Shown: one piece after another, positions 1-7,918 of the stretch
Layout of the letters: each line of letters opens with the position of its first letter
Position numbering within the stretch: position 1 is the stretch's first letter
Source of the DNA: Micromonospora siamensis
GTDB taxonomy: Bacteria > Actinomycetota > Actinomycetes > Mycobacteriales > Micromonosporaceae
Direction of reading: 5' to 3'
NCBI RefSeq assembly: GCF_900090305.1
Contig: NZ_LT607751.1
Span: 5,084,001 to 5,148,000, forward strand
DNA length: 64,000 nt
The notes under the pieces: generated by a model
What the model saw: the letters and a program-made list of their open reading frames with translations, nothing else
Database searches by the model: none
Told to the model about the DNA's origin: nothing
Made by a program: the position numbers and the translations under genes

Positions 1-416
1 ATGTACTGGCCGAGCTGGCGGACCTGCTCGTCGGTGAAGACCGGCGGCTTGCGCATCGCCTGGGCCTCCTGGCGGGCCATCGGCATCCGCCCCGAGCCCA
101 CCTGGAACTCCACCGAGGCGGAGCCGACCCCGACCAGGCTGGGGCCACGACCCTCGACGCCCTGCGCGTTACGACCGTGGCAGGTCACGCAGCTCACGTC
201 GAACAGCGCCTTGCCCTCGGCCGCGGCGCCGGTCAGCGGCGGATTCTCCTGCGCCTGCACTCCGGGGGCGAAGACGGTGTAGGCGCCGCCGGCCAGCGTC
301 AGCGCGGCGATCAGCCGGACCGCGGCGCCCAGCCGGCGGCGGCCCCTGCTGCGCGCCGCGGGCCGCCCGCGCAGCCGCGCGAGCAGACCGCCTCGGCGGT
401 CGTTGTCAGAAGTCAT
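1..416 (-). CDS. qcrC: Cytochrome bc1 complex diheme cytochrome c subunit QcrC, N-terminal part (runs off window)
   Basis: Only the first ~138 codons are in the window; the gene continues past base 1. The product is the c-type cytochrome of the actinobacterial bcc-aa3 supercomplex, which carries electrons from the menaquinol-oxidising bc1 part directly to cytochrome oxidase. The start at ATG 416 gives a basic N-terminus (MTSDNDRRGG), then one hydrophobic segment acting as signal anchor, then a first haem-binding CVTCH motif around residue 75. The second CXXCH expected in QcrC would lie outside the window. It follows ctaE on the same strand after 73 bp, the usual ctaE-qcrCAB order, so the two are probably one operon. 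Identity is strongly supported by motif and context. Confidence 0.9.
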   Translation of the reverse strand, partial: MTSDNDRRGGLLARLRGRPAARSRGRRRLGAAVRLIAALTLAGGAYTVFAPGVQAQENPPLTGAAAEGKALFDVSCVTCHGRNAQGVEGRGPSLVGVGSASVEFQVGSGRMPMARQEAQAMRKPPVFTDEQVRQLGQY

Positions 417-489
417 GACCTGTGTCCTTAACCGGGTTGGACCTTGTCTCAGGGGACGGAGCAGCGGCGCGGTTCGTGACGCGCCAAGA

Positions 490-1089
490 TCACTGAAGCC
501 AGTAGATCATGGCGTAGAGCCCGATCCACACGACGTCGACGAAGTGCCAGTAGTACGACACCACGATCGCCGAGGTCGCCTGGGCCGGCGTGAACCGGCC
601 CATGGTCGTGCGGACCATGAAGATGATGAAGGCGATGAGACCGCCGGTCACGTGCAGGCCGTGGAAGCCGGTGGTCAGGTAGAACATCGACCCGTAACCG
701 TCTCCGTTGATCTTCACGCCCTCGTGCACCAGCGTCCGGTACTCGTTCGCCTGGCCGAGCACGAAGATCAGGCCCATCACGAAGGTGATCGTGAACCACC
801 GCCGCAGGGCGTGGACGTCACCCTTCTCGGCCGCGAAGACACCGAGCTGGCAGGTCACCGAGGACAACACCAGGATCACCGTGAAGGTGGTCGCGTACGG
901 GATGTTGAGGACCTCGGTGTGCTTCTCCCACTGCTCCGGCGCCGCCGCGCGGATCGAGAAGTACATCGCGAACAGCGCCGCGAAGAACATGAGTTCGCTG
1001 GAGAGCCACACGATCGTCCCGACGCTGACCATGTTGGGACGCGTCAGGGAGTGGATCCGGCTCTTGTCAATGGCTGGGGCCGCAGTCAC
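490..1089 (-). CDS. ctaE: Cytochrome c oxidase subunit III (CtaE)
   Basis: A 199-residue hydrophobic protein with about five membrane segments, the usual size of actinobacterial subunit III. It supports proton uptake and stability of the aa3 oxidase in the bcc-aa3 supercomplex. Recognisable features are the N-terminal [15 protein letters not shown] region, here [19 protein letters not shown] (residues ~26-44), the conserved [14 protein letters not shown] segment near residue 145, and the C-terminal [19 protein letters not shown]. It is the first gene of the leftward ctaE-qcrC operon and is divergent from the CtaG-like gene, with about 108 bp between them that must hold both promoters. Confidence 0.95.
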   Translation of the reverse strand: MTAAPAIDKSRIHSLTRPNMVSVGTIVWLSSELMFFAALFAMYFSIRAAAPEQWEKHTEVLNIPYATTFTVILVLSSVTCQLGVFAAEKGDVHALRRWFTITFVMGLIFVLGQANEYRTLVHEGVKINGDGYGSMFYLTTGFHGLHVTGGLIAFIIFMVRTTMGRFTPAQATSAIVVSYYWHFVDVVWIGLYAMIYWLQ

Positions 1090-1197
1090 GCCGTCATTAT
1101 TGCCCTTGACCGGCGCGAGCGATCAGCGGGGTGGCAAACCCGCGCCATACCCGGCCCGATCGTGGCGGTCCGGTTCGCCTGGCCTAGCCTGAAAAGC

Positions 1198-2160
1198 GTG
1201 CTGCACGTCGATTCGATCTTCGCCGCCACCTCGGCCGGGACCTCCGCGTTCGCCGCCGGGGGCGCCGGCACGCCGCCGCCGTTCACCGTGGCCCGGGTCT
1301 TCACCGAGTGGGAGCTGGACAGCTGGCTCGCCCTGGGCCTGGTGGTGGCCGCCGGGCTCTACCTCTACGGGGTGCACCGGTTGCGGCTGCGCGGCGACCG
1401 CTGGCCGGTCTCCCGGACGGTGTTCTTCCTCGGCCCGGGACTCGGCGGGATCGCCGCCGTCACCCTCTCCGGCCTGGGCGCGTACGACACCACGCTGCTG
1501 TCGGTGCACATGGTGCAGCACATGGTGCTCTCCATGATCGCGCCGATCTTCCTCGCCATCGGCGCCCCGGTCACCCTGGCGCTGCGCACCCTGCCGGTCC
1601 GGCCGCGCAAGCGGCTGCTGGCGGTCGTGCACAGCCGGCTGGCCCGGATCTACACGTTCCCGCTGGTGGCGTTCGCCATCTTCGTGGCCAACCCGTTCGT
1701 GCTCTACTTCACCGACCTCTACCGGTACACCCTCGAGCACGCCTGGGCGCACGAACTGGTGCACGCCCACTTCATCGCGACCGGCTGCGTCTTCTTCTGG
1801 CCGCTGCTCGGCCTCGACCCGCTGCCGGGCCGCTGGCCGTACCCGGGCCGGGCCCTGCTGATGCTGCTCTCGGTGCCGTTCCACACGGTGCTCGGGCTCA
1901 CGATCATGCAGAGCACCACGCTCTTCGGCGGCGACTGGTACCCGTCGCTCGGGCTGACCTGGTCCGACCCCTGGGACGACCAGGTGGTGGCCGGCGGAGT
2001 CCTCTGGGCCGGCGGCGAGTTCGTCAGCGTGACCATGCTCGCCGTGCTGGTGGTCCAGTGGATCAAGCAGTCCGAGCGGGAGGCCCGCCGGCTCGACCGC
2101 GAGCTGGACCGGCAGGAGGCCCGCGAGCGCGCCGCGGCGGCCGCCGCCGAGCCGGCCTGA
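1198..2160 (+). CDS. CtaG-like cytochrome c oxidase assembly membrane protein
   Basis: About 320 residues from a GTG start at 1198. The reading frame stays open far upstream (to 403) but that part is antisense to ctaE and is not coding. The protein has about seven hydrophobic segments, HMVQHMVLSM and HAHFIATGCVFFWPL histidine-rich segments and a C-terminal charged tail (REARRLDRELDRQEAR). These are typical of the caa3/CtaG assembly family, thought to help copper delivery or assembly of cytochrome oxidase. Its position divergent from ctaE supports a respiratory role. The family assignment is good; the biochemical role in actinobacteria is inferred. Confidence 0.8.
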   Translation: MLHVDSIFAATSAGTSAFAAGGAGTPPPFTVARVFTEWELDSWLALGLVVAAGLYLYGVHRLRLRGDRWPVSRTVFFLGPGLGGIAAVTLSGLGAYDTTLLSVHMVQHMVLSMIAPIFLAIGAPVTLALRTLPVRPRKRLLAVVHSRLARIYTFPLVAFAIFVANPFVLYFTDLYRYTLEHAWAHELVHAHFIATGCVFFWPLLGLDPLPGRWPYPGRALLMLLSVPFHTVLGLTIMQSTTLFGGDWYPSLGLTWSDPWDDQVVAGGVLWAGGEFVSVTMLAVLVVQWIKQSEREARRLDRELDRQEARERAAAAAAEPA

Positions 2161-2233
2161 CGGGCGGGCGTCGTCCTCGTCACACCGGACCGCTACGATC
2201 AGCGGGCAGCTACGAGGTGGGAGCCAGCCAGCG

Positions 2234-2629
2234 ATGAGCGATCGTCTTTGCACCGTCCTGCTCTACAGCGACGACCCGCAGGTCCGTGACCGGATGCGGC
2301 TGGCCGTCGGCACCCGGCCCGCGCCCGGGCTCCAGATCGAGTTCGTCGAGGCCTCCGACTACGCCGAGTGCGTCCGGCTGGTCGACGACTACGAGATCGA
2401 CCTGCTGCTGCTCGACGGCGAGGCCAGCCCGGGCGGCGGCATCGGGATCGCCCGCCAGATCAAGGACGACCGGGACGACGCCCCGCCCACCTGCGTCGTG
2501 ATCGCCCGGGCCGCCGACCGATGGCTCGCCGCGTACGCGCAGGTCGAGGCCACCCTGGTCCACCCGCTCGACCCGGTGACCACCGGCACCACCGTCGCGG
2601 GCCTGCTGCGCGCGCACGCGCCGGCCTGA
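2234..2629 (+). CDS. Receiver-like (CheY-fold) single-domain protein
   Basis: 131 residues with the look of a response-regulator receiver domain without an output domain. The N-terminus [15 protein letters not shown] matches the first strand and acidic pocket (DD). The [21 protein letters not shown] segment (residues ~56-76) carries the candidate phospho-acceptor Asp in the DG position, and CVVIAR looks like the fourth strand. The canonical Lys of strand five is not obvious near LVHPLD, so phosphorylation may be altered. The RBS GAGGTGGGAG lies upstream of ATG 2234. No histidine kinase is nearby. The family is plausible; partner and function are unknown. Confidence 0.7.
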   Translation: MSDRLCTVLLYSDDPQVRDRMRLAVGTRPAPGLQIEFVEASDYAECVRLVDDYEIDLLLLDGEASPGGGIGIARQIKDDRDDAPPTCVVIARAADRWLAAYAQVEATLVHPLDPVTTGTTVAGLLRAHAPA

Positions 2630-2665
2630 TCCGCTCCGGCGGGCGTCCGCCGCCCGCTCCCCCGC

Positions 2666-2689
2666 GCCACCGGCACCGTCGCCGGTGGC
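2666..2689 (+). terminator. Hairpin between receiver-like gene and trpD
   Basis: A perfect 9-bp inverted repeat (GCCACCGGC / GCCGGTGGC) with a 6-nt loop lies 37 bp after the receiver-like gene and 44 bp before trpD. There is no T-run, as is common for actinobacterial terminators; it could instead be an attenuating hairpin. Confidence 0.4.
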
Positions 2690-2732
2690 GTCGGTGTCCC
2701 ACCCGCATCCACGCCCGCTCGGGAGGCCCGCC

Positions 2733-3779
2733 ATGGGCGAACGAACCTGGCCGCACCTGCTCAACGCGCTGCTGCGCGGCGAGGAGCTCTCCACCGCGGA
2801 CACCGCCTGGGCGATGGACGAGATCATGACCGGCGCCGCCACCCCGGCCCAGGTCTCCGCCTTCGCCGTCGCGCTGCGCGCCAAGGGCGAGACGCCGGCC
2901 GAGCTGGCCGGCCTGGTCGAGGCGATGCTCGGTCGCGCCGTCGAGGTGCGCCTCCCCGAGGAGCTGCGCCGGACCGCGTTGGACGTGGTGGGCACCGGCG
3001 GTGACCTCGCCCACACCGTCAACATCTCCACCATGACCGCGCTGGTGGTGGCCGGCGCCGGCGTACGCGTGGTCAAGCACGGCAACCGGGCGGCCTCCTC
3101 GCTCTGCGGCACGGCCGACCTGCTGGAGTTCCTCGGCGTCCCGCTGGACCTCGGCCCGGAGCAGGTGGCCCGGTGCGTGGCGGAGGCGGGGATCGGCTTC
3201 TGCTTCGCCGCCCGCTTCCACCCCGGCATGCGGCACGCCGGCCCGGTACGCCGCGAGATCGGCGTGCCCACCGCCTTCAACTTCCTCGGCCCGCTGACCA
3301 ACCCGGCCCGCCCCCGGGCCGGCGCGGTCGGCTGTTTCGACCTGCGGATGGCGCCCGTGATGGCGGCGGTCTTCGCCGCCCGCGGCGACTCCGTGGTGGT
3401 GATGCGCGGCGAGGACGGCCTCGACGAGTTCAGCACCGCCGCGCCGACCCGGCTCTGGGTGGCCCAGCAGGGGGTCGTGAGAGAGGCGCTGCTGGACGCC
3501 ACCGAGCTGGGGGTGCCCCGGGCCACCCTCGCCGACCTGCGGGGCGGAGACGCCGCGTACAACGCCGACGTGGCCCGCCGGCTGCTCGCCGGGGAGACCG
3601 GTCCGGTACGCGACGCCGTGCTGGTCAACGCGGCCGTGGCGCTGGCCACCCAGGGCCCGCTGGACGGCGACCTGACCGACGCGCTGCGGGCCGGGATGCG
3701 GCGGGCGGCGGAGTCCGTCGACTCGGGGGCGGCGGCAGCCGCCCTGGACCGCTGGATCGAGGTCGCCCGGTCGCTCTGA
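2733..3779 (+). CDS. trpD: Anthranilate phosphoribosyltransferase
   Basis: 348 residues. It transfers phosphoribose from PRPP to anthranilate, the second step of tryptophan synthesis, in the cytosol. The family signatures are all present: GTGGD (PRPP/Mg binding, near residue 88), NISTM, the KHGNRAASS segment, the anthranilate-binding [11 protein letters not shown], and [13 protein letters not shown]. The ATG at 2733 is chosen over the upstream in-frame start at 2685 because GGGAGG sits 6 bp before it. It stands apart from other trp genes, as in mycobacteria where trpD lies beside ctaE-qcrCAB. Confidence 0.96.
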   Translation: MGERTWPHLLNALLRGEELSTADTAWAMDEIMTGAATPAQVSAFAVALRAKGETPAELAGLVEAMLGRAVEVRLPEELRRTALDVVGTGGDLAHTVNISTMTALVVAGAGVRVVKHGNRAASSLCGTADLLEFLGVPLDLGPEQVARCVAEAGIGFCFAARFHPGMRHAGPVRREIGVPTAFNFLGPLTNPARPRAGAVGCFDLRMAPVMAAVFAARGDSVVVMRGEDGLDEFSTAAPTRLWVAQQGVVREALLDATELGVPRATLADLRGGDAAYNADVARRLLAGETGPVRDAVLVNAAVALATQGPLDGDLTDALRAGMRRAAESVDSGAAAAALDRWIEVARSL

Positions 3780-3971
3780 CCCGGTTGCCTGGCTCCCGAG
3801 GCTCCTGAGCTGCGCGGACGCCGGGCAGACCGGCGGCGTCGGGAGTCGTGTCGGACCCGCGTGCCAAACTACATGCGAGTAGTTCCCGCCGGCCGCGAAC
3901 GCGGTGGCGCCCCGCCGATCCCCGATCGGCCGGACGGCTCCGGGCGGGACCGCCAGCGAGAGGAGACGCCC

Positions 3972-4184
3972 GTGTCGGACCGCGAACTGCACTGCGACAA
4001 CTGCGAGGGCGTTCAGACGTTCGAGACGCCGCCCTGCGTCGACGGCCACGGTGCCGACTGTCCCGAGCTGGTCTGCACCGGCTGCGGCACCGCTGTGCTG
4101 ATCGCCACGTTCGCCTTCCCGGCGCCGCGCCTCGCCGACCGCCGCCCGGCACGACGGGCCGCCCCGCACCGCCGGGCCGCCTGA
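3972..4184 (+). CDS. Small zinc-ribbon-like protein, unknown function
   Basis: 70 residues from GTG 3972, preceded by a strong GAGAGGAGA ribosome site. The N-terminal half has cysteine pairs arranged C-D-N-C, then C-V-D-G-H, then C-P-E-L-V-C-T-G-C, which look able to bind one zinc ion. The C-terminal 20 residues are Arg/Ala/Pro-rich (RRPARRAAPHRRAA) and are encoded by sequence that turns into the downstream 48-bp tandem repeat, so the tail may be recent. An upstream ATG at 3861 is in frame but has no ribosome site. No specific family recognised. Confidence 0.65.
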   Translation: MSDRELHCDNCEGVQTFETPPCVDGHGADCPELVCTGCGTAVLIATFAFPAPRLADRRPARRAAPHRRAA

Positions 4185-4447
4185 GCCCTGCGCCGCACCA
4201 CCCGCACCGCCGCGCTGCCTGAGGGCCGCCGAGCCCTGCGCCGCACCACCCGCACCGCCGCGCTGCCTGAGGGCCGCCGAGCCCTGCGCCGCACCACCCG
4301 CACCGCCGCGCTGCCTGAGGGCCGCCGAGCCCTGCGCCGCACCACCCGCACCGCCGGGCCGCCTGAGGCCGCCGAGCCCTGCGCCGCACCACCCGCACCG
4401 CCGGGCCGCCTGAGGCCGCCGAGCCCTGCGCCGCACCACCCGCACCG
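4183..4447. repeat. 48-bp tandem repeat, about 5.5 copies
   Basis: Units starting GAGCCCTGCGCCGCACCACC begin at 4183, 4231, 4279, 4327, 4374 and 4421 (partial). The first three steps are 48 bp, the last two full units are 47 bp and carry GGGCCGCC in place of GCGCTGCC. The array starts inside the stop codon of the zinc-ribbon gene, whose own last codons resemble the second half of a unit. On the minus strand it reads as a 16-residue Gly/Ala-rich repeat, which explains long spurious ORFs there. Confidence 0.9.
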
Positions 4448-4558
4448 GTCGGTGCGTCCAGTCGCGCCACGGCAGCGCCTGGGCCGCCCACGGCACCTCG
4501 CCGGGGAACAGAGGTCCACCGGGACTGAGGCCCACCGGGGACAGCGGTCTATCGGTGG

Positions 4559-4587
4559 CTACCGACCTGAGAGCACGGATGACTCAC
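4559..4587 (+). repeat. Single arm of a dispersed palindrome family
   Basis: The 29 bp from CTACCGACCTGAGAGC to GACTCAC match the left arm of the large inverted repeat at 54190-54274 (identical at most positions, including TGAGAGC and GACTCAC). A good right arm is not seen downstream; only a GGTGCTCT core near 4632 resembles one. This looks like a decayed copy of the same intergenic element. Confidence 0.55.
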
Positions 4588-4666
4588 CGAAGGCTCCAGC
4601 GGCCGCACGACGCACAGCCGTCGGCACTGCGGTGCTCTGCCGGCTCCTCCGGACCGCAAGGTCGTG

Positions 4667-4725
4667 CTCGATCCTGGTTGTAGTGGCCTCCTCGGGCCCA
4701 CGAGACCACTACAACCAGGATCGAG
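4667..4725. repeat. Perfect 20-bp inverted repeat (intergenic palindrome)
   Basis: Arms CTCGATCCTGGTTGTAGTGG (4667-4686) and its exact reverse complement (4706-4725) flank a 19-nt loop that itself contains CTCG...CGAG. No gene end is close enough for it to be an ordinary terminator: the nearest stop is about 500 bp upstream. It could be a miniature transposable or regulatory element. Confidence 0.75.
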
Positions 4726-4920
4726 TGCCATCAGGGTGTCGCCCTGGCGACGAGTGACCTGTGGACCGAGACCACCACCCGTGGGCACCCCGACATGCCG
4801 CAGAACGCGGCCACCGCCCCCTCGAAGACCCCGATATGCCGCACTCGGCGGCCCAGCTGGAGCCGGGACCCAGGGGTGGCCGGCGACAGGGCGGCCACGG
4901 GCCGTCCCGCTCGGTACGGC

Positions 4921-4954
4921 GAAAGGCCCGCCTCCCGAGGGAGGCGGGCCTTTC
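4921..4954 (-). terminator. Terminator hairpin after ctaF
   Basis: A 14-bp perfect stem, GAAAGGCCCGCCTC / GAGGCGGGCCTTTC, with a 6-nt loop, lying 19 bp past the ctaF stop on the minus strand. Strong GC stem and flanking position support factor-independent termination of ctaC-ctaF. Confidence 0.8.
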
Positions 4955-4972
4955 ACGGGGAACGGGTCGGAG

Positions 4973-5398
4973 TCAGTGCTCCGCGGTGCGGCGGGTGCCG
5001 GTGTAGTACTCGAAGAGCAGGCCGCAGGCGGCGAACACGACCGCCACCAGGCCGAGGCCGAGCAGCCAGAACTGCCAGAACACCAGGCCGAGACCGGCGA
5101 CCGCGGCGGCCAGCGCCAGCCCGAAGGGCCAGTAGCTGCCCGGGCTGAAGAAGCCGATCTCGCCCGCGCCGTCGGCGATCTCGCCGTCGGCCCGGTCCTC
5201 GGGCCGCAGGTCGATGCGGCGGGAGACGAACCAGAAGAAGCCGCCGCACATCGAGCAGAGCAGGAACGACAGCAGGAGCGCGACCGTGCCGACCCACTCG
5301 ACCCGGCCGGTCTCACCGGCGGTCCAGGCGCCGTACAGGACGGTCGCGAAGAGCAGGAATCCCGCGATCACCAGGAAGATACGCCACTCGGTCTTCAT
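4973..5398 (-). CDS. ctaF: Cytochrome c oxidase subunit IV (actinobacterial CtaF)
   Basis: 141 residues with about four hydrophobic segments: two near the N-terminus (FLVIAGFLLFATVLYGAW and ALLLSFLLCSMCGGFFWFV), a polar loop with DRADGEIADGAGEIGFFSPGSYWPF, and two near the C-terminus. The FFSPGSWWP-like segment is the hallmark of the actinobacterial subunit IV. It starts 10 bp after ctaC ends, so the two are co-transcribed. It is a structural subunit of the aa3 oxidase without cofactors. Confidence 0.93.
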   Translation of the reverse strand: MKTEWRIFLVIAGFLLFATVLYGAWTAGETGRVEWVGTVALLLSFLLCSMCGGFFWFVSRRIDLRPEDRADGEIADGAGEIGFFSPGSYWPFGLALAAAVAGLGLVFWQFWLLGLGLVAVVFAACGLLFEYYTGTRRTAEH

Positions 5399-5408
5399 GC
5401 CCGCCTCC

Positions 5409-6362
5409 TCACTTGCTCGCGCCGGCCGAGGCCGAGTCGGGGTTGAAGTTGGCCGTGTTGCGCCGGGTGTCGAACGGCTTGGTGGTCTGGGCGTACGGCT
5501 TCTCGCCGATCGACTCGAGGGCCTCCTGCGTCGACTTGCCCGACTTCTTGGCGGCGAGGAACTGGTCGTACTTCTCCGGGGAGACGACGCGCAGCTCGAA
5601 GTTCATGAAGGCGTGGTAGCTGCCGCACAGCTCGGCGCAGCGGCCGACGTACGCGCCCTCCTGGTCGAGCTTGGAGACCTCGAAGACGTTGCGGACGTTG
5701 CCCGGCATGACGTCCCGCTTGAACAGCAGCTCCGGCACCCAGAACGAGTGGATGACGTCGCGGCTGGTCTCCTCGAACCGGATCGACCGGTCGGTCGGCA
5801 GGACCAGGATCGGGATGACCTCGCTGGTGCCGAGGGTCGAGGCGACGGTGTTGGCCTCGCGGCCCTGCCCGTCGCGGTAGTTGAACTGCCAGTTCCACTT
5901 GAACGCGACGACCTCGACGGTGACGTCCGGGTTCTTCGTGGTCTTGTCCACGTCCGTCTGCACGATGGCGGTGTAGTAGAAGAGCACCGACACGATCAGG
6001 ATCGGGGCGATCGTGTAGAGGAACTCCATCGGCATGTTGTACCGGGTCTGCACCGGCAGCTCGTTGCCGCGCTTGCGGTAGCGCACCACGCACCAGAAGA
6101 TCAGGCCCCACACGAACACGCCGACGGCGAGCGCCGCGATGCAGGAGGCGATCCACAGGTCGTACATGCGGTGCGACTCGGGCGAGATGCCGCCCTGCGG
6201 CCAGCCGAAGCCCCCGAACGTCTTGCCGACGTCACAGCCGGTCAGCAGGACCAGCAGCGCCGCACCCCCGAGACCGAGCCCGGCGAGTCGACCGGCACCC
6301 CGTCCCCGGCGCGCGCTGTGCCGTACGGCCGACGGCCGTACCTCCGAACTCCTTGCGACCAC
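5409..6362 (-). CDS. ctaC: Cytochrome c oxidase subunit II (CtaC)
   Basis: About 317 residues. It carries the binuclear CuA centre that accepts electrons from the bcc complex. A basic N-terminus is followed by a hydrophobic stretch and lipobox LLTGC, so the mature protein is a lipoprotein, then two membrane helices, then an outward cupredoxin domain with the CuA ligands in GRCAELCGSYHAFM near the C-terminus. The GTG at 6362 is preferred because GGGAGG lies 9 nt before it; an in-frame start at 6413 would add 17 residues. First gene of ctaC-ctaF, divergent from the cysteine desulfurase-like gene. Confidence 0.93.
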   Translation of the reverse strand: MVARSSEVRPSAVRHSARRGRGAGRLAGLGLGGAALLVLLTGCDVGKTFGGFGWPQGGISPESHRMYDLWIASCIAALAVGVFVWGLIFWCVVRYRKRGNELPVQTRYNMPMEFLYTIAPILIVSVLFYYTAIVQTDVDKTTKNPDVTVEVVAFKWNWQFNYRDGQGREANTVASTLGTSEVIPILVLPTDRSIRFEETSRDVIHSFWVPELLFKRDVMPGNVRNVFEVSKLDQEGAYVGRCAELCGSYHAFMNFELRVVSPEKYDQFLAAKKSGKSTQEALESIGEKPYAQTTKPFDTRRNTANFNPDSASAGASK

Positions 6363-6533
6363 CTGGTCCTGCCTCCCTAGCGCGCCGTGATGGTGGCTTT
6401 CCCTCGACACCACGGCAAAGGCGTCACCGACGGTCGCAGATTACTCGACCATGACGGGCTCAACCGCCTTGGGGTCACTGTCCGCCCCCATCGGGGGGAT
6501 CTTGCGCATACCGACGGGCTAGCGTGAGGACCT

Positions 6534-6593
6534 GTGAGCGCGAGGAGTGAGCCGGTCCTGCGAGCCCCGCAGTCGGGAACGAAAGATGACTCT
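6534..6593 (+). repeat. Single 60-bp copy of the GTGAGCGCGAGGAG leader-type repeat, in frame with the desulfurase
   Basis: This unit is the same element as the three tandem units at 7742-7918 (shared GTGAGCGCGAGGAGTGAGCC and CCCCGCAGTCG). Here it is 60 bp rather than 59, lacks the terminal stop, and so runs in frame into the next gene, encoding MSARSEPVLRAPQS... as a possible N-terminal extension. GAGGA lies only 3 nt before its GTG. Confidence 0.8.
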
Positions 6594-7745
6594 GTGAGCC
6601 CTTCCCCGGTCTACCTCGACGCGGCCACCGCCGCGCCGACGCATCCGGTGGCCCGGCAGGCGCTGCTGGCCGCCCTCGACGACGGCTGGGCGGACCCGGC
6701 CCGCCTCTACGGCCAGGCCCGCCGGGCCCGCCAGCTCCTGGACGCCGCGCGCGAGGCCGCCGCGCAGGCCATCGGCGTACGCGCGGACGAGCTCTCCTTC
6801 ACCCCCAGCGGTACGGCGGCGGCGCACTCGGCCGTGCTCGGCGGGTTGGCCGGCCGGCGGCGGGTCGGCGGCACGCTGGTGCACTCGGCGATCGAGCACT
6901 CGGCCGTGCTGCACGCGGCGCAGTGGCACGAGGCGCGCGGCGGCACGGCGGTGTCGGTGCCGGTGGACCGGCTGGGCCGGCTCGACCTGGACGCCTGGGC
7001 GGCGGCGGTGGGCGCCCCCGGGGTGGCGTTCGCCACGCTGATCGGCGCCAGTCACGAGGTGGGCACCGTCCAGCCGGTGCCGGCGGCGGCAGCCGCCTGC
7101 GCCGACTCGGGCGTGCCGCTGCACGTGGACGCCGCGCAACTGGTCGGCCGGGTGCCGCTGCCGGCCGGCTGGTCGGTGCTGACGGCCAGCGCGCACAAGT
7201 GGGGCGGGCCACCCGGCGTGGGGCTGCTGGTGGTCCGCAAGGGCACCCGGTGGGAGTCGCCGTGGCCGGCCGACGAGCGGGAGTCGGGGCGTACCCCCGG
7301 GGTGGTGAACCTGCCCGCGGCGGTGGCGGCGGCGGCGAGCCTGCGCGCGGCGGTGGCCGACGCGGCGGCGGAGGCGGACCGGCTGGCGCCCCTGGTGGAC
7401 CGGATCCGGACCCGGGTGGCGGCCGACGTGCCGGACGTGGAGGTGGTCGGCGACCCGGTGGACCGGCTGCCGCACCTGGTCACCTTCTCCTGCCTGTACG
7501 TCGACGGGGAGGCGCTGCTGCACGCGCTGGACCGGCGCGGCTTCGCGGTCTCCTCCGGCTCGTCCTGCACCTCGTCGACGCTGCGGCCGTCGCACGTGCT
7601 GGAGGCGATGGGCGTCCTCTCGCACGGCAACGTGCGGGTGTCCCTGCACCGGGAGACCACCGAGGCGGACGTGGAGCGGTTCCTGGCCGAGCTGCCGGGG
7701 ATCGTCGCCGACCTGCGCGCCGAGGCCGGGGTGACGGGCCTGTGA
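6594..7745 (+). CDS. Cysteine desulfurase-like aminotransferase (class V)
   Basis: 383 residues from GTG 6594 (or 403 if the in-frame repeat from 6534 is translated). PLP-dependent fold of the NifS/IscS type, which takes sulfur from cysteine to leave a persulfide. Visible features: VYLDAATAAP at the N-terminus, ALIGASHEVGTVQPV, HVDAAQLVGRVPL, the PLP-lysine motif TASAHKWGGPPGVG (near residue 202), and the catalytic loop SSGSSCTSST (near 322) with the active cysteine. The stop overlaps the first GTG of a tandem leader-ORF array that leads to tusA, so it probably supplies persulfide sulfur to that TusA. Substrate partner is inferred. Confidence 0.88.
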   Translation: MSPSPVYLDAATAAPTHPVARQALLAALDDGWADPARLYGQARRARQLLDAAREAAAQAIGVRADELSFTPSGTAAAHSAVLGGLAGRRRVGGTLVHSAIEHSAVLHAAQWHEARGGTAVSVPVDRLGRLDLDAWAAAVGAPGVAFATLIGASHEVGTVQPVPAAAAACADSGVPLHVDAAQLVGRVPLPAGWSVLTASAHKWGGPPGVGLLVVRKGTRWESPWPADERESGRTPGVVNLPAAVAAAASLRAAVADAAAEADRLAPLVDRIRTRVAADVPDVEVVGDPVDRLPHLVTFSCLYVDGEALLHALDRRGFAVSSGSSCTSSTLRPSHVLEAMGVLSHGNVRVSLHRETTEADVERFLAELPGIVADLRAEAGVTGL

Positions 7746-7918
7746 GCGCGAGGAGTGAGCCGGTCCTGCAAGCCCCGCAGTCGCGAACGGAGAAGGGCCT
7801 GTGAGCGCGAGGAGTGAGCCGGTCCTGCGAGCCCCGCAGTCGCGAACGGAGGCACGCCTGTGAGCGCGAGGAGTGAGCCGGTCCTGCGAGCCCCGCAGTC
7901 GCGAACGGAGAAGGGCCT
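7742..7918 (+). repeat. Three tandem 59-bp repeats, each a 20-codon ORF with GTGA stop/start overlap
   Basis: Units at 7742-7800, 7801-7859 and 7860-7918 are almost identical (differences near CAAGCC/CGAGCC and GAGAAGGGC/GAGGCACGC). Each starts with GTG, reads 20 codons beginning MSARSEPVL, and ends in a TGA that overlaps the GTG of the next unit or of tusA. The end of every unit carries GGAG 8-9 nt before the next GTG, so each could be initiated or reached by termination-reinitiation. The cysteine desulfurase stop overlaps the first GTG in the same way. Whether the peptides are made is unknown. Confidence 0.9.

Larger units (their letters stand above)
4448..4920. other. Gene-free stretch between the tandem repeat and the ctaF terminator
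   Basis: No reading frame here has convincing codon use, a ribosome site or recognisable protein motifs. The stretch holds one arm of a palindrome family (4559-4587) and a perfect 20-bp inverted repeat (4667-4725), described separately. Two short CC-GA-ATGCCGCA-like direct repeats occur near 4790 and 4830. Confidence 0.6.

Noticed and set aside
403..1197. N-terminal extension of the CtaG-like gene
   Set aside because: Antisense to ctaE, with Arg/Asp/His-rich composition; GTG 1198 gives the family length.
2460..4535. Minus-strand ORF with 16-residue Gly/Ala/Gln repeats
   Set aside because: The repeat peptide is simply the tandem DNA repeat read backwards, and the rest is antisense to trpD. 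No ribosome site.
7742..7918. CRISPR-like array
   Set aside because: The 59-bp units are contiguous without spacers and are phased to reading frames; no cas genes nearby.
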